Made by a program: the position numbers and the translations under genes
Notes under the pieces: generated by a model
Database searches by the model: none
Told to the model about the DNA's origin: nothing
What the model saw: only the letters and a program-made list of their open reading frames with translations
In this document: in pieces, positions 7,321 to 12,127 of the stretch
Position numbering within the stretch: the first letter of the stretch is position 1
Layout: the number at the start of each line of letters is the position of its first letter
From: Candidatus Ryanbacteria bacterium RIFCSPLOWO2_12_FULL_47_9c
Lineage (GTDB): Bacteria; Patescibacteriota; Minisyncoccia; Ryanbacterales; GWA2-47-10b
Assembly (NCBI GenBank): GCA_001821795.1
Contig: MHOB01000011.1
Span: 1 to 12,127 of the forward strand
Length of the DNA: 12,127 nucleotides
Reading direction: 5' to 3'

Positions 7321-9267
7321 ATGATCATCTTCTCAACAATTGCCGGACTCATCGCGATCTGCTTTTCGTTCTGGCTCCGAACCACAATTACGAAACTCCC
7401 AGACGGCAATGCGCGCATGCGCGAAATTGCCGCGGCGATCCGCGAGGGATCGTACGCGTATCTCAAGCGCCAGTACCGCACCGTTGCGATTGTCGCCTTT
7501 ATTCTTTTTATTCTTCTACTTCTTTTCCTTGGGTTTGAGGTCGCGTTCGGGTTCTTGGTTGGCGCCGTTTTCTCCGCGTGCGCGGGATTTATCGGAATGC
7601 AAACAGCGGTTCTCGCGAACGTTCGGACGACAGAAGCCGCAAAAAAGAGCATACGCGCGGCATTCGATGTCGCCTTCAGAGGAGGCGCTGTCACGGGATT
7701 CCTCGTTGTAGGGCTTGCGTTACTAGCAGTTTCTCTGATCTACTACCTATCCGAAGGAAGCACCGCGGGACTCATCGGGCTTGGTTTTGGAGGATCATTA
7801 ATATCAGTCTTCGCGCGTCTCGGCGGCGGAATTTATACAAAAGGTGCAGACGTGGGAGCCGACCTCGTGGGTAAGATCGAACTCGGTATCCCCGAGGACG
7901 ACCCGCGGAACCCTGCGGTTATTGCAGACAACGTGGGCGACAACGTGGGCGATGACGCTGGCATGGCAGCAGATCTTTTTGAAACCTACGCAGTGACTCT
8001 TGTCGCGGCGCTTCTCCTCGCGCACACGACCGCCGAGTCACTTTTCCCATTCGCTCTTGGCGCGGGCGCGCTTTTAGCATCAATCATCTGTTTTTTCTTT
8101 GGAAAAATAAAAAACGAGTACGCCATTATGAAAGGGCTCTACCGATCGCTTATTTGGACAAGCATCATCGCAGCAGGAGTTTTTATTCCTCTTTCGCGCG
8201 CTCTTTTTGATGACGAGGCGATCTTATTTTACCTTTCAGCAGTCGTCGGTCTTTGCATCGCGCTGCTCATGGTTGTCATTACCGATTACTATACATCAAA
8301 AAAATACCGGCCCGTCCGATCAATCGCGCAAGCGTCCGAGTCGGGACACGGAACAAATATTATTATGGGCATTTCCGTGGGGCTCGAGTCCACATTTGCA
8401 CCCATTATTTTGATTGTTGCGGGGATTCTCACTTCGTTTTGGATAGCAGGTCTCTACGGAGTTGCCATTACTGCATTTAGCTTGGTATCCCTAGCAGGTA
8501 TTGTAGTCACAATCGACGCCTTCGGACCCATTACTGATAACGCCGGGGGTATCGCAGAAATGGCCGGACTCCCAAAAAATGTCCGCGACAACACCGATCC
8601 GCTTGATGCCGTCGGAAACACAACGAAAGCAGTAACAAAGGGATATGCGATCGCTTCAGCGGGGCTTGGAGCGCTCGCGCTCTTTGCGGCATACACCGAG
8701 AGTGCGCATCTTGAAAACTTGAGTATTTCCGAACCTCTCGTACTCGCGGGACTTTTTATCGGCGGCGCGCTCCCTTATCTTTTCGGTTCAATCGCAATGC
8801 GGGCCGTTGGGAAAACCGCAGGATCCGTCGTTGAAGAAGTCCGCAGACAATGGAAAGAGATAAAAGGACTCGCCGAGGGAACCGCAAAACCTGATTACGC
8901 GCGCACGGTCGACATCGTTACGCGCGCGGCGCTCCGGGAGATGGTTGTTCCGGCACTCATTCCCATTGTCATCGTACTCGCAGTTGGTTTCATTCTCGGC
9001 AAAGCTGCGCTCGGCGGCCTTCTCATGGGAGTAATTATCACGGGGCTTTTTGTTGCGATTTCCATGACATCGGGAGGAGCCGCGTGGGATAACGCAAAGA
9101 AATATATAGAAGACGGACATCACGGCGGCAAAAAATCGCCAGCGCATCAAGCGGCTGTTACCGGCGACACGGTCGGCGACCCCTACAAAGACACTGCCGG
9201 CCCCGCCATCAATCCCATGATCAAAGTAGTCAACATCGTTGCGCTCTTGATTGTCGGTCTGTTGTAG
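7321..9267 (+). CDS. hppA: membrane H+-translocating pyrophosphatase (K+-independent type)
   Basis: Integral membrane pump that hydrolyses cytoplasmic pyrophosphate and exports protons, saving energy and removing PPi. At 648 residues and with about 16 hydrophobic segments it is normal for the family. Catalytic motifs are intact: [14 protein letters not shown] (174-187), DNVGDNVGD (203-211), [11 protein letters not shown] (404-414) and [18 protein letters not shown] (615-632). The motif [10 protein letters not shown] has Lys at 436 and Thr at 439, the residues that mark K+-independent enzymes in this family (K+-dependent ones have Ala there). It is 15 bases after nusA. Oddly, the codons for VNIVALLIV near its C-terminus recur exactly at 11119-11144 with a different ending (KFL instead of GLL), suggesting that the 3' end was rebuilt by an insertion. 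Confidence 0.96.
   Translation: MIIFSTIAGLIAICFSFWLRTTITKLPDGNARMREIAAAIREGSYAYLKRQYRTVAIVAFILFILLLLFLGFEVAFGFLVGAVFSACAGFIGMQTAVLANVRTTEAAKKSIRAAFDVAFRGGAVTGFLVVGLALLAVSLIYYLSEGSTAGLIGLGFGGSLISVFARLGGGIYTKGADVGADLVGKIELGIPEDDPRNPAVIADNVGDNVGDDAGMAADLFETYAVTLVAALLLAHTTAESLFPFALGAGALLASIICFFFGKIKNEYAIMKGLYRSLIWTSIIAAGVFIPLSRALFDDEAILFYLSAVVGLCIALLMVVITDYYTSKKYRPVRSIAQASESGHGTNIIMGISVGLESTFAPIILIVAGILTSFWIAGLYGVAITAFSLVSLAGIVVTIDAFGPITDNAGGIAEMAGLPKNVRDNTDPLDAVGNTTKAVTKGYAIASAGLGALALFAAYTESAHLENLSISEPLVLAGLFIGGALPYLFGSIAMRAVGKTAGSVVEEVRRQWKEIKGLAEGTAKPDYARTVDIVTRAALREMVVPALIPIVIVLAVGFILGKAALGGLLMGVIITGLFVAISMTSGGAAWDNAKKYIEDGHHGGKKSPAHQAAVTGDTVGDPYKDTAGPAINPMIKVVNIVALLIVGLL
9229..9254 (+). repeat. 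26-bp direct repeat, copy 1 (inside the hppA 3' end)
   Basis: Identical to 11119-11144; allowing one mismatch it extends 4 bases left (9225 and 11115). The sequences diverge completely outside. The distance between copies is 1,890 bases and the segment between holds the RAYT element and dapA. In both copies the hppA reading frame continues to a stop shortly after. Confidence 0.9.
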
Positions 9268-9291
9268 AACCACCCTAGACCCAATAATCTT

Positions 9292-9348
9292 GGACGGAAT
9301 CTCACGCGTCCGATCCTAAAACGCGGTGAGCATAGCTGAATCTTTTTG
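9292..9348 (+). terminator. hairpin region after hppA, possible terminator
   Basis: The hppA-RAYT gap (9268-9392, 125 bases) has two mutually exclusive stems: TTGGACG with CGTCCGA (9290-9313) and CTCACGCG with CGCGGTGAG (9301-9330, one bulged G). A run of five T lies about 12 bases after the second stem, too far for a classic intrinsic terminator. The 9-base TTAGACATC also occurs twice just before the RAYT element (9350 and 9363). No gene is seen in this gap. Confidence 0.3.
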
Positions 9349-9360
9349 CTTAGACATCTC

Positions 9361-9383
9361 GATTAGACATCGGATATCTAATC
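9361..9383. repeat. left REP-like palindrome of the RAYT element
   Basis: A 23-base imperfect palindrome with 10-base arms (GATTAGACAT and ATATCTAATC, one mismatch) and a CGG loop. It is the inverted counterpart of the palindrome at 10065-10087: same arm length, complementary loop and 20 of 23 bases alike after reversal. It ends 9 bases before the transposase ATG. Confidence 0.8.
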
Positions 9384-9392
9384 AGATAGCAT

Positions 9393-10052
9393 ATGAATAT
9401 GCCGCGAGCAAAGCTTGCGCCCGGAGAGCGCTTTCACATCTACAACCGGGGGCTCGAAAAGCGCGCTATGTTCCACGACGATACAGATTACGCACGCATG
9501 CTTTTTTATATTCTCTTTTTGCAGTCGCCCGTCCCCGTGCACAATATCTCGCGGATTGTTGCGGGCTTTCGAAAAAACGGTATCTTCGCAGCCGCCCCGG
9601 AAACGCTTGAGCGTCTCATTAAAAATCGAACGGTGGAGCTAGAACTTTTTTCACTTATGCAGAACCACTTCCACCTTGGCGTGCGCGAGAGAAAAAAGGG
9701 CGGTATCTCGTCGTATCTACAGCGAGTCCAAATCGCGCTGACAAAATATTACAATATACGCTATAAACGTTCTGGGTATCTACTTCAAGGGCCGTTCCAA
9801 TCGGTGCACGTCGAAACCAATGAACAATTCCTGCATCTATCGGCATATGTACATCGCAACGCGCGGGAACTGTCTCGATGGAAATTAAAAGAGCACCGCT
9901 ATCCGTGGTCGAGCTATCAAGACTATATTACGGAAAACCGGTGGGGAAAACTTCTTGTCACCAAGGCAATTGCCGAGCAATTTTCAAGTTTATCAGAATA
10001 CAAGCATTTTGTTGAAACTAGTGGCACTAAAGCAGATAAATATGAAACATAA
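9393..10052 (+). CDS. REP-associated tyrosine transposase (Y1_Tnp, RAYT)
   Basis: HUH single-strand nuclease of the TnpA_REP/RAYT group, 219 residues. The family start RFHIYNRG (about 13-20) is present. The HUH metal-binding motif is NHFHL (His92 and His94), and the probable nucleophile is Tyr119 (or Tyr120) in the helix ending LTKYYNIRYKRSGYLLQGPF. The later stretch AYVHRNAREL...YPWSSYQDY is typical of the family, so the protein looks intact. No Shine-Dalgarno is visible; the ATG at 9399 (MPRAK) is an equally good start and fits the usual MPR N-terminus. It is flanked on both sides by inverted 23-base palindromes, its probable substrates. Such genes are often domesticated single copies rather than active insertion sequences. 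Confidence 0.9.
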   Translation: MNMPRAKLAPGERFHIYNRGLEKRAMFHDDTDYARMLFYILFLQSPVPVHNISRIVAGFRKNGIFAAAPETLERLIKNRTVELELFSLMQNHFHLGVRERKKGGISSYLQRVQIALTKYYNIRYKRSGYLLQGPFQSVHVETNEQFLHLSAYVHRNARELSRWKLKEHRYPWSSYQDYITENRWGKLLVTKAIAEQFSSLSEYKHFVETSGTKADKYET

Positions 10053-10064
10053 CCAGACACTTGT

Positions 10065-10087
10065 GATCAGATATCCGATATCTGATC
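10065..10087. repeat. right REP-like palindrome of the RAYT element
   Basis: A perfect 23-base palindrome: arms GATCAGATAT and ATATCTGATC around a CCG loop. It starts 12 bases after the transposase stop and is inverted relative to the left palindrome at 9361-9383. Confidence 0.85.
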
Positions 10088-10097
10088 ATGCCATACC

Positions 10098-10138
10098 AAA
10101 AAATAAAAGAGCGGGCGGGAATGTATCCTCGCTCGCTC
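10098..10138 (-). terminator. intrinsic terminator of dapA
   Basis: On the minus strand a GC-rich stem of about 11 bp (GAGCGAGCGAG pairing with the CCCGCCCGCTC side, with two G-T pairs; 10138-10109) is followed by a T-rich tract (TTTTATTTTTTGG). The stem begins within the dapA stop codon. Confidence 0.85.
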
Positions 10139-11039
10139 ATATCTGTTTCGAGCAACCGAGTGCGGTAAGTGCACACTCGATTTTCTCCTTGGTCGAAGGC
10201 CGAACCTCGACGAGCGGCAAACGGAGTTCGCCGCTGTCAAGGCCAAGCCACTTCATCGCGTATTTGACCGGAGCAGGGTTTGTCTCCACGAAGAGCGTCT
10301 CCACAAGAGGAAAAAGCATCTTGTGAAGCGCACGTGCTCTCGTGTAATCGTTTCGGAGAGCTTCACACACCATTCTTTTCATCTCGTTGGGAAAAACATT
10401 TGAGACAACGCTGATCACTCCATGCGCCCCCACCGACATGAAGGGAAGCGTAAGCGCGTCATCCCCGCTCAAGATCGAGAACTCCTCGCTCAGCTCGCAC
10501 CGCAGGCGGCTAACTCGGTTGCAGTTACCGCCAGCTTCTTTGATGCCGACAATCGTGGGGCATGTGTGCGCGAGCTCCACCACGGTTTCTACGGCGATCT
10601 CGACGCCACACCGCGATGGAATGTTGTAGAGAATGATGGGAAGACTCGTTGCGGATGCAATCGCCCGGAAGTGGGAGGTAAGACCTTGTTGAGTCGGCCT
10701 GTTGTAATAGGGAACCACCTGCAGTGAAGCGTCTGCCCCGGCCTTCTCGGCTGCTTGCGTGAGTCGAACCGCTTCAGCAGTGGAGTTGCCGCCGGTACCT
10801 GCAATGACCGGCACACGCCCGGCAGCAACACTCACGGCAAGTTCCACAATCCGTTCGTGTTCCTCGAAGTCGAGCGTAGGTGACTCACCTGTTGTGCCAA
10901 CCGGCACGATACCATCAACCCCACCTGAAATTTGCCGGCTGATCTGCTGTTCGAACCTGCGCTCGTCAACCACTCCTTGGCGAAATGGAGTGACAAGGGC
11001 AGTGAAAACTCCCACAAAAGCCACGCGCCTTCTTTTCAT
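10137..11039 (-). CDS. dapA: 4-hydroxy-tetrahydrodipicolinate synthase
   Basis: DapA condenses pyruvate with aspartate semialdehyde, the first committed step toward diaminopimelate and lysine; it is cytoplasmic. The 300-residue protein is full length. Visible active-site elements: GTTGES (48-53, with T49 and T50), PYYNRP (110-115, Tyr112), LYNIPSR with Tyr138 and Arg143, and the Schiff-base Lys167 in GIKEAGG. The family is broad (N-acetylneuraminate lyase and other aldolases), but GTTGES and the whole layout fit DapA. The frame is open another 52 codons upstream, but that part is not DapA-like; the ATG at 11039 has AAGGA 7 bases upstream. No other lysine or DAP gene is nearby. Valine codons are often GTG here, which hppA uses little, hinting at a foreign origin. 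It faces the RAYT gene convergently and has its own terminator. Confidence 0.93.
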   Translation of the reverse strand: MKRRRVAFVGVFTALVTPFRQGVVDERRFEQQISRQISGGVDGIVPVGTTGESPTLDFEEHERIVELAVSVAAGRVPVIAGTGGNSTAEAVRLTQAAEKAGADASLQVVPYYNRPTQQGLTSHFRAIASATSLPIILYNIPSRCGVEIAVETVVELAHTCPTIVGIKEAGGNCNRVSRLRCELSEEFSILSGDDALTLPFMSVGAHGVISVVSNVFPNEMKRMVCEALRNDYTRARALHKMLFPLVETLFVETNPAPVKYAMKWLGLDSGELRLPLVEVRPSTKEKIECALTALGCSKQI

Positions 11040-11058
11040 TGTTCTTTCCTTTTGCTCT

Positions 11059-11080
11059 TCCGACCGGAATCTCGGTAGGA
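11059..11080 (-). other. small hairpin in the dapA leader
   Basis: Imperfect stem of seven pairs with one mismatch and a 6-base loop (TCCGACCG with CGGTAGGA on the plus strand), ending about 8 bases before the dapA Shine-Dalgarno. A weak promoter candidate, TTGACG (11123-11118) with a 16-base spacer and TAGTCT (11101-11096), lies upstream; its -35 would overlap the repeat copy. No riboswitch is recognisable. Confidence 0.25.
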
Positions 11081-11118
11081 ACTGTTTTCTCTTCAAGACT
11101 AGCGCGCAACTGCCAGTC

Positions 11119-11144
11119 GTCAACATCGTTGCGCTCTTGATTGT
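11119..11144 (+). repeat. 26-bp direct repeat, copy 2 (displaced hppA 3' end)
   Basis: Exact copy of 9229-9254. Read in the hppA frame it encodes VNIVALLIV followed by KFL and a TGA at 11155-11157, a credible alternative HppA C-terminus, whereas nothing upstream of the copy resembles hppA. It lies in the upstream region of dapA and may be the original chromosomal end of hppA, left behind by an insertion. Confidence 0.85.
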
Positions 11145-11179
11145 AAAGTTTCTCTGATAAAGCTTTTGATACACAGATC

Positions 11180-11208
11180 TTGACAAAATTCTCATAATAT
11201 ATTAGTAT
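11180..11208 (+). promoter_or_regulatory. promoter of the exported-protein gene
   Basis: A perfect TTGACA (11180-11185), a 17-base AT-rich spacer and TAGTAT (11203-11208, 4 of 6 matches). The predicted leader is about 44 bases. Confidence 0.6.
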
Positions 11209-11246
11209 TTTGAACTAGACCTGGCGCATGGAGCGTTGGGCAAAAC

Positions 11247-11256
11247 AAGGAGGAGG
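11247..11256 (+). promoter_or_regulatory. strong Shine-Dalgarno site
   Basis: AAGGAGGAGG directly before the ATG at 11259. It is the strongest ribosome binding site in the window; most neighbouring genes have a weak one or none. Confidence 0.8.
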
Positions 11257-11258
11257 TC

Positions 11259-11840
11259 ATGAGACCGATGAGGTATCTGGGGCTGATTCTGGTTGCCGTG
11301 ATGCTCGCCGTCGTCGCGTGGGTTGGTACCGGCCACGCTGGCACCGAGCAACACCGGACCGAGGAGGGTCCGTGGTCGTCCGCCTGGGTGTGCGACGGAG
11401 ATACCGAGTGTGCCTCGGTCTACATCCAGAAGGCGGACATCCACGAGGTTTGGCGCTCTGCGACGGCCTCGAGCAACGACACGTGGCAGACGGCTTCATG
11501 GTGCGAGTGGCACTACTACTGCCCCGGGGTGTGTGTCGAGATCTGGGGCGTCTGCGAGTTCATCGACCCGGCGAGCGTCAAGAGCAAGGACACCAACTTC
11601 GGGGCAACAAGGTCCGACGGAGCGGACTACACTTTCGCGCCCTACCTCCCACAGGTCGTCCGCGACCAGTGGACGAACAGCGGCGACCGGGAGCGCGGCG
11701 GCCGCGGGAGCCGCTACGCCAATCACCTCCGCGGATGGTACACCTTCGGCAACGCCGTCCTCAAGGACGGCGAGACGATCTACTCGGGCGGCGGATCCAT
11801 GGGATCGGGCCGCTCCGACAACGACAACTTCTGGCCATAG
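11259..11840 (+). CDS. exported cysteine-rich protein of unknown function
   Basis: I do not recognise this 193-residue protein. The N-terminus (MRPMRY, a hydrophobic core to about residue 22, then GHA before GTEQ) is a classical Sec signal peptide with probable cleavage after Ala27. The mature part has six cysteines (45, 51, 82, 88, 92, 99) grouped in the first half, compatible with three disulfides, many Trp and Tyr residues (YY at 86-87), and a Gly/Ser/Asp-rich C-terminus (about 141-193). There are no further membrane segments. The gene is far richer in G+C than its neighbours (44 of 60 bases in 11641-11700, against 25 of 60 in nusA at 6781-6840), with its own promoter, strong Shine-Dalgarno and terminator, so recent transfer from a GC-rich donor is likely. 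The start is fixed by the ribosome binding site. Confidence 0.78.
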   Translation: MRPMRYLGLILVAVMLAVVAWVGTGHAGTEQHRTEEGPWSSAWVCDGDTECASVYIQKADIHEVWRSATASSNDTWQTASWCEWHYYCPGVCVEIWGVCEFIDPASVKSKDTNFGATRSDGADYTFAPYLPQVVRDQWTNSGDRERGGRGSRYANHLRGWYTFGNAVLKDGETIYSGGGSMGSGRSDNDNFWP

Positions 11841-11846
11841 GCCATC

Positions 11847-11886
11847 ACCGCCTCTTCGCAACAAATCGCGGGGGAGCGGTTTTTTC
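11847..11886 (+). terminator. intrinsic terminator after the exported-protein gene
   Basis: A 13-position stem (ACCGCCTCTTCGC with GCGGGGGAGCGGT, one mismatch and three G-T pairs) with an 8-base loop, followed directly by a TTTTTT tract, 6 bases after the stop codon. Confidence 0.85.
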
Positions 11887-11919
11887 TTACTAAATGACAC
11901 GGCCTACGAAAACAGGCGG

Positions 11920-11948
11920 TTTACGCCGGAATTTTTTTTAAGTATAAT
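11920..11948 (+). promoter_or_regulatory. promoter of tig, apparently leaderless
   Basis: TTTACG (11920-11925, 4 of 6), a 17-base spacer and a perfect TATAAT (11943-11948). The ATG is 8 bases after the -10, so the transcript should begin within a base or two of the start codon; there is no room for a Shine-Dalgarno. Confidence 0.6.
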
Positions 11949-11956
11949 GACTTCTT

Positions 11957-12127
11957 ATGAAAATCACGATTACACAACTTGCCGGATCGCGCGTTGAGGT
12001 TTCCGGCGAGCTCCCCGCTGAAGCATTCGCAAAGTATATCGCGGCAACAACCAATAAATATGTCTCGGGAACTGAAGTTGAAGGTTTTCGCAAGGGCAAG
12101 GCGCCCGAAAAAATGGTAATCGATCGT
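11957..12127 (+). CDS. tig: trigger factor, N-terminal part (cut by window end)
   Basis: First 57 codons of the ribosome-associated chaperone and peptidyl-prolyl isomerase that meets nascent chains at the exit tunnel. The start MKITITQLAG followed by RVEVSGELPAEAFAKYI fits the ribosome-binding domain, and the signature loop GFRKGKAPEKMV (about residues 43-54), which contacts ribosomal protein L23, is intact. The frame is open to the end of the window. It has its own promoter and follows the terminator of the exported-protein gene, so it is a separate transcription unit. Confidence 0.9.
   Translation, partial: MKITITQLAGSRVEVSGELPAEAFAKYIAATTNKYVSGTEVEGFRKGKAPEKMVIDR

Larger units (their letters stand above)
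9361..10087 (+). mobile_element. RAYT/REP-type element (IS200-like)
   Basis: A 727-base unit: palindrome, transposase gene, inverted palindrome. REP-associated tyrosine transposases are relatives of IS200/IS605 TnpA that recognise such hairpins as single strands. Because the hairpins lie within a few bases of each gene end, the unit is compact and could be a complete element or an in-place REP-RAYT unit. No target duplication is expected for this family, so exact outer ends cannot be set from this sequence. Confidence 0.7.
9255..11144. mobile_element. possible inserted segment between duplicated hppA ends
   Basis: A 1,890-base unit (one repeat copy plus intervening DNA) containing the RAYT element and dapA. 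The layout resembles an element that integrated into the 3' end of hppA and restored the gene, as integrases do at tRNA or other gene ends. No tyrosine or serine integrase is encoded inside, so it could be a remnant, or the repeat may come from another kind of recombination. Confidence 0.3.

Noticed and set aside
6711..7694. 327-codon open frame on the minus strand
   Set aside because: It lies antisense to nusA and hppA, both clear genes; its product is Ser/Arg/Ala-rich with no motif. It is a shadow of codon use in the real genes.
8788..9273. 161-codon minus-strand open frame opposite hppA
   Set aside because: Antisense shadow with no recognisable domain.
10040..10136. Plus-strand terminator for the RAYT gene
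   Set aside because: The GC-rich hairpin here has its T tract only on the minus strand, so it serves dapA. The palindrome at 10065 has no T tract after it.
10759..11157. Plus-strand open frame ending in an HppA-like tail
   Set aside because: Apart from the last 14 or so codons it is antisense to dapA and shows no HppA similarity. The tail is treated as a repeat copy, not a gene.
11040..11195. 52-codon N-terminal extension of dapA
   Set aside because: The DapA fold begins at the ATG at 11039, which has a proper Shine-Dalgarno, and the extension includes the repeat copy.
11228..11997. Long open frames in other phases and on the opposite strand of the exported-protein gene
   Set aside because: They are Arg/Ala/Pro-rich products of a GC-rich region, with no start signal or motif. 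The frame with the signal peptide, Shine-Dalgarno and terminator at its end is the real one.
1..12127. CRISPR array, tRNA or rRNA genes
   Set aside because: I looked for spaced direct repeats and tRNA-like arms and saw none. The only repeats are the two hppA-end copies, the RAYT palindromes and a 9-base TTAGACATC pair.

Overview
This window looks like a chromosome segment from a small-genome bacterium of the Candidate Phyla Radiation (Patescibacteria, probably Parcubacteria-like). That placement is an inference from gene content: a compact pilus operon, a PilB without its zinc-binding cysteines, a stand-alone membrane pyrophosphatase and a RAYT-type transposase. No marker gene for phylogeny is present. 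TGA ends several genes (second pseudopilin, pilC, the response regulator, the kinase, dapA), so UGA is not read as glycine and the Gracilibacteria/Absconditabacteria code is ruled out.

Region 1 (12-5987, minus strand) is one tightly packed unit, read from right to left: sensor histidine kinase, single-domain response regulator, pilB, pilC, then three pseudopilins (GspH/FimT-like, PilV/GspI-like, PulJ/GspJ-like). Three junctions are exact ATGA overlaps and pilB-pilC are 2 bases apart, so translational coupling is likely. The genes would build and control a type IV pilus or competence-type pseudopilus. More of the operon probably lies left of the window.

Region 2 (6021-9267, plus strand) starts divergently from region 1. 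It holds nusA (transcription elongation/termination factor) and, 15 bases later, hppA (membrane H+-pumping pyrophosphatase of the K+-independent type).

Region 3 (9255-11886) is an accessory island between hppA and tig. It contains a REP-associated tyrosine transposase (RAYT) bracketed by two inverted 23-base palindromes, then dapA on the minus strand with its own terminator, then a GC-rich gene for an exported six-cysteine protein with its own promoter, strong Shine-Dalgarno and terminator. The last 26 bases before the final codons of hppA recur exactly 1,890 bases downstream, upstream of dapA, as if the RAYT-dapA segment had been inserted into the 3' end of hppA.

Region 4 (11920-12127) is the tig promoter and the first 57 codons of trigger factor, cut by the window end.

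In two or three places (kinase, tig, and more weakly the response regulator) a -10-like hexamer lies only 7-8 bases before the start codon with no Shine-Dalgarno. This suggests leaderless mRNAs in the native genes, whereas the island genes dapA and the exported protein have ordinary Shine-Dalgarno sites.
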